In this document: piece by piece, positions 22,940 to 25,213 of the stretch
Layout of the letters: each line of letters opens with the position of its first letter
How positions within the stretch are numbered: the first letter of the stretch is position 1
Assembly: GCA_030824295.1 (NCBI GenBank)
Contig: JAVBYA010000067.1
Coordinates: 1-25,213 of the forward strand
Direction of reading: 5' to 3'
DNA: 25,213 bases
Origin: Bacteroidota bacterium
GTDB lineage: Bacteria; Bacteroidota; Ignavibacteria; UBA10030; UBA8401
Position numbers and translations under genes: made by a program
Notes under the pieces: model-generated
The model's input: only the letters and a program-made list of their open reading frames with translations
Databases searched by the model: none
Told to the model about the DNA's origin: nothing

Positions 22940-25213
22940 TTAGAACTCTGCGCTCACACCGATGGAGGGGAGCAATCCGATACCGTTCTGGACCTGCTTG
23001 ACCTCCTGCGTCCGGTCATCAAAGATCGGGACGTCGATCGCTTTGCGGTTATAGACGTTCTGCAGGTCGATGTACGTGATCAGGTTCCAGGTGTTGAAAT
23101 TCCACCGTCGGTCCACCCGCAGATCCAGACTGTGGTTCGCGCCGATCCGGTTGGCGTTGTACGAAGCGATCGCCTGTGAACCGTCCGGATTGTACGGTGT
23201 ATACGGACGACCGGTCGCCACACGGAACTTCCCGCTGAATTCCCACAGTTCGTTCAGGATGTAGCCGCCGCCCAGGTTGATGATCCACCGCTGGTCGAAT
23301 GCGCTCGGACGAGCAACGCCGTCGATCGCCGTGAACTTTGCTTCGTTCCAGCTGATGCTGACGAGGCCGTAACAGGGGACCTCGGAGAGTTTCTTCTGCA
23401 GAAAGAGCTCCACGCCGTGCGCTTCGCCGCTGCCGGCACTGACGAGCGGATCGAGACCGAACGAGGCAAAGCCGTCGCTGGAACCGCCGAAACCGGCGCC
23501 GGTATTGGCGAGCACCAGGTACGGACGGGTGGTGCTGGCGGGATAATCACGATAGTTCTTCTGATACGTTTCGAGCGATATCTTCACATCCGAACGGATC
23601 AGATACTCCACGCCGAGCACGAGCTGGTCCACCGACACATAGTTCAGATTCCGGTTGGCCGGATTCGCGACGAGCCAGATGTAGGACGGCGCCTGATGGT
23701 ACTGTCCGGCGCTGGCGGTCAATGTCAGCACCGGGGACGCGGCGTACGACAGGGAGAGCCGGGGTGAAACGGAAAGCGTATTCTTGATGAGATTGAAATG
23801 ATCGGCACGGAGTCCGACACTCATGCGGAGATTCTGCAGGAGCAAGACGGAATATTGACCGTACAATGCCGATTTCACCGCCGTCGTATCGAGCGTGGCA
23901 TTCACGGCGAGGGACGGTCCGAAATTGGTGAAGAATGTCGGCAGGATGATGTTGGACGAGAAGTCCACATACTTCACGGCGGCGCCGAACGACAGTTCCG
24001 ACTCCTTGCCCAGCTGCAGCACGATATCGCCGCGGAGCGACGTTTCGTACTCGTCGGATGAGCTGCGGAAGATGGGATTCAGCAGCGAATCGTTCTGGAT
24101 GAAGTTGTACCCGTTATAGGTCGAGCTCAGCGTAACATTCGTGAATCCTTTCGTCAGCAGATGCCGCCAGGAGATGCCGCCGAGCGCCTGCGTCTGGTCG
24201 CTGGAAAGGATGCGGGAGTTATCGTACCGCTTCTCCTCCGTATCGTTGAAGAGCTTCACATTGTCCAGCGCAACGATGCTCAGCACCGTCACCTGGTCCT
24301 TCGGGGAGAGCCGGTAGTTCGCTTTGCCGAGGAAGTCCCAGTATTCCGGTACGAAGCCGAATCCGGCCGCTTTGAAGATGAAATCCAGATAGCTGCGGCG
24401 CGCGGAGAAGAGGAACGAACCGTTCTCACCGGTCGGGCCTTCCAGGTTCAGACCGAACTGCGATGCAGAGATGGTCGCTTTGCCGCCGAGCTTGTCATCG
24501 CGTCCGTCCTTCAGATCGATCGTGAGCACAGAGGAGAGCTTGTCGCCGTACTTTGCGCCGAACCCGCCGGTCTTGAATGAGGTCTCGTTGACGAAATCGA
24601 GGTTGATGAAGCTGAGCGGACCGCCGCTGGCACCCTGCGTTCCGAAATGGTTGATGTTGGAGAGTTCGATGTTATCCACCACGAAGAGGTTCTCGGAAGG
24701 CGCGCCGCCCCGGACGATCAGATCGTTCCGTCCGTTCTGCACCTGCGCCACACCGGGGAGGATGGAGATGGCGCGCACGACATCTTCCAATCCGCCGGGA
24801 AGCCGCCGGATCTCTTCCGCGCCGAGCGTCTGCACGCTGATCACGGCATCGGGGGATTTCTGGAAATATTCGGTCGTGACGGTGACCCCTTCCAATTCCA
24901 CGGTCGATTCCATCAGTTCAAAATGGACATCGGCCGGTTTTGAAACGGAGACGACCACGTCCGTCTTCACCATCGGAAGGAAGCCGAGGGCGCTTACACG
25001 GAGGATATAGGTGCCGATCGGGACGTTCGGGATCTTGAAATTCCCGTCGATATCCGTTGCGGCGCCGATGGTCGTGCCCTGCAGGACGACCGTTGCGCTG
25101 ATGACCGCCTCTTTAGTGGCGTAATTCTTCACATGGCCGACGATGGAACCGGTCTTGACCGGCTCGTCCTGCGCCATTGCAGTTGTGAACAGTAAAACGG
25201 TGAGGAAAAGGAT
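22940..25213 (-). CDS. TonB-dependent outer membrane receptor, 5' end outside window
   Basis: At least 757 residues of an outer-membrane TonB-dependent transporter, truncated at its N-terminus by the window edge. The visible N-terminus ILFLTVLLFTTAMAQDEPVK is the end of a signal peptide, so the Met at 25177 is not the true start. Next comes a carboxypeptidase-regulatory-like beta-sandwich (GSIVGHVKNYATKEAVISAT to LGFLPMVKTDVVV), typical of Bacteroidota receptors. The plug domain contains EEIRRLPGGLEDVVRAISIL, PGVAQVQNGRNDLIVRGGAP and ENLFVVDNIELSNINHFGTQ. A long beta-barrel follows and ends in VSAEF with the terminal Phe used by the BAM machinery. There is no SusD partner gene on the visible side, so a SusC-type glycan role is unsupported. 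The substrate is unknown. Confidence 0.95.
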   Translation of the reverse strand: MLFLTVLLFTTAMAQDEPVKTGSIVGHVKNYATKEAVISATVVLQGTTIGAATDIDGNFKIPNVPIGTYILRVSALGFLPMVKTDVVVSVSKPADVHFELMESTVELEGVTVTTEYFQKSPDAVISVQTLGAEEIRRLPGGLEDVVRAISILPGVAQVQNGRNDLIVRGGAPSENLFVVDNIELSNINHFGTQGASGGPLSFINLDFVNETSFKTGGFGAKYGDKLSSVLTIDLKDGRDDKLGGKATISASQFGLNLEGPTGENGSFLFSARRSYLDFIFKAAGFGFVPEYWDFLGKANYRLSPKDQVTVLSIVALDNVKLFNDTEEKRYDNSRILSSDQTQALGGISWRHLLTKGFTNVTLSSTYNGYNFIQNDSLLNPIFRSSSDEYETSLRGDIVLQLGKESELSFGAAVKYVDFSSNIILPTFFTNFGPSLAVNATLDTTAVKSALYGQYSVLLLQNLRMSVGLRADHFNLIKNTLSVSPRLSLSYAASPVLTLTASAGQYHQAPSYIWLVANPANRNLNYVSVDQLVLGVEYLIRSDVKISLETYQKNYRDYPASTTRPYLVLANTGAGFGGSSDGFASFGLDPLVSAGSGEAHGVELFLQKKLSEVPCYGLVSISWNEAKFTAIDGVARPSAFDQRWIINLGGGYILNELWEFSGKFRVATGRPYTPYNPDGSQAIASYNANRIGANHSLDLRVDRRWNFNTWNLITYIDLQNVYNRKAIDVPIFDDRTQEVKQVQNGIGLLPSIGVSAEF

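Overview
The window looks like a chromosomal segment from a bacterium of the Bacteroidota/Chlorobiota/Ignavibacteriota (FCB) group, and the Chlorobi-Ignavibacteria side fits best. Four signs point there. Two intergenic regions carry promoters of the TTTG-N20-TAnnTTTG type. One gene encodes a type 9 secretion plug-domain protein (DUF5103 family). EF-P has the loop PGNLRAF, which I recall from Chlorobium EF-P. Clear Shine-Dalgarno sites are missing before many genes. GC content looks moderately high, in the mid-50s by eye. No phage, plasmid or integrase genes are visible.

Left arm (1-4888, minus strand): a tightly packed transcription unit reading right to left. It encodes a FAH-family hydrolase, a two-TM K+ channel with an RCK domain, a free-standing cyclic-nucleotide-binding protein, and valS, which runs off the left edge. 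The first three genes are joined by ATGA stop/start overlaps.

Centre-left (4945-10584): a divergent promoter drives purM, which ends at a hairpin shared with a small convergent lipoprotein gene. A second promoter then drives efp-accB-accC-gcvH-fba, covering translation elongation at proline stretches, the biotin carrier and carboxylase of acetyl-CoA carboxylase, the glycine-cleavage lipoyl carrier, and a DhnA-type class I aldolase. A hairpin/T-tract terminator follows.

Centre (10711-15156): HAD phosphatase, T9SS plug-domain protein, Gfo/Idh/MocA oxidoreductase and an HD-domain CCA/tRNA nucleotidyltransferase lie 15-18 nt apart, so they are probably one operon.

Centre-right (15301-22177): a complete MacAB-TolC-like export operon. 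It encodes an outer-membrane TolC-type channel, a periplasmic adaptor, an exported TPR protein, an ABC ATPase and two different MacB/FtsX-type permeases. It ends in a textbook terminator.

Right arm (22241-25213): about 0.65 kb of gene-free DNA made almost entirely of interspersed palindromic repeats (GTAG-headed hairpins, two copies of a composite module, CTTTGCG-type units). Next comes a minus-strand TonB-dependent receptor with an N-terminal carboxypeptidase-regulatory-like domain; its 5' end lies beyond the window.

The least ordinary features are the intergenic repeat mosaic, a 7-bp-period repeat lodged in frame inside valS, the channel/separate cNMP-sensor gene pair, and the EF-P tip residue. 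I found no clear evidence of an entirely new multi-gene system.
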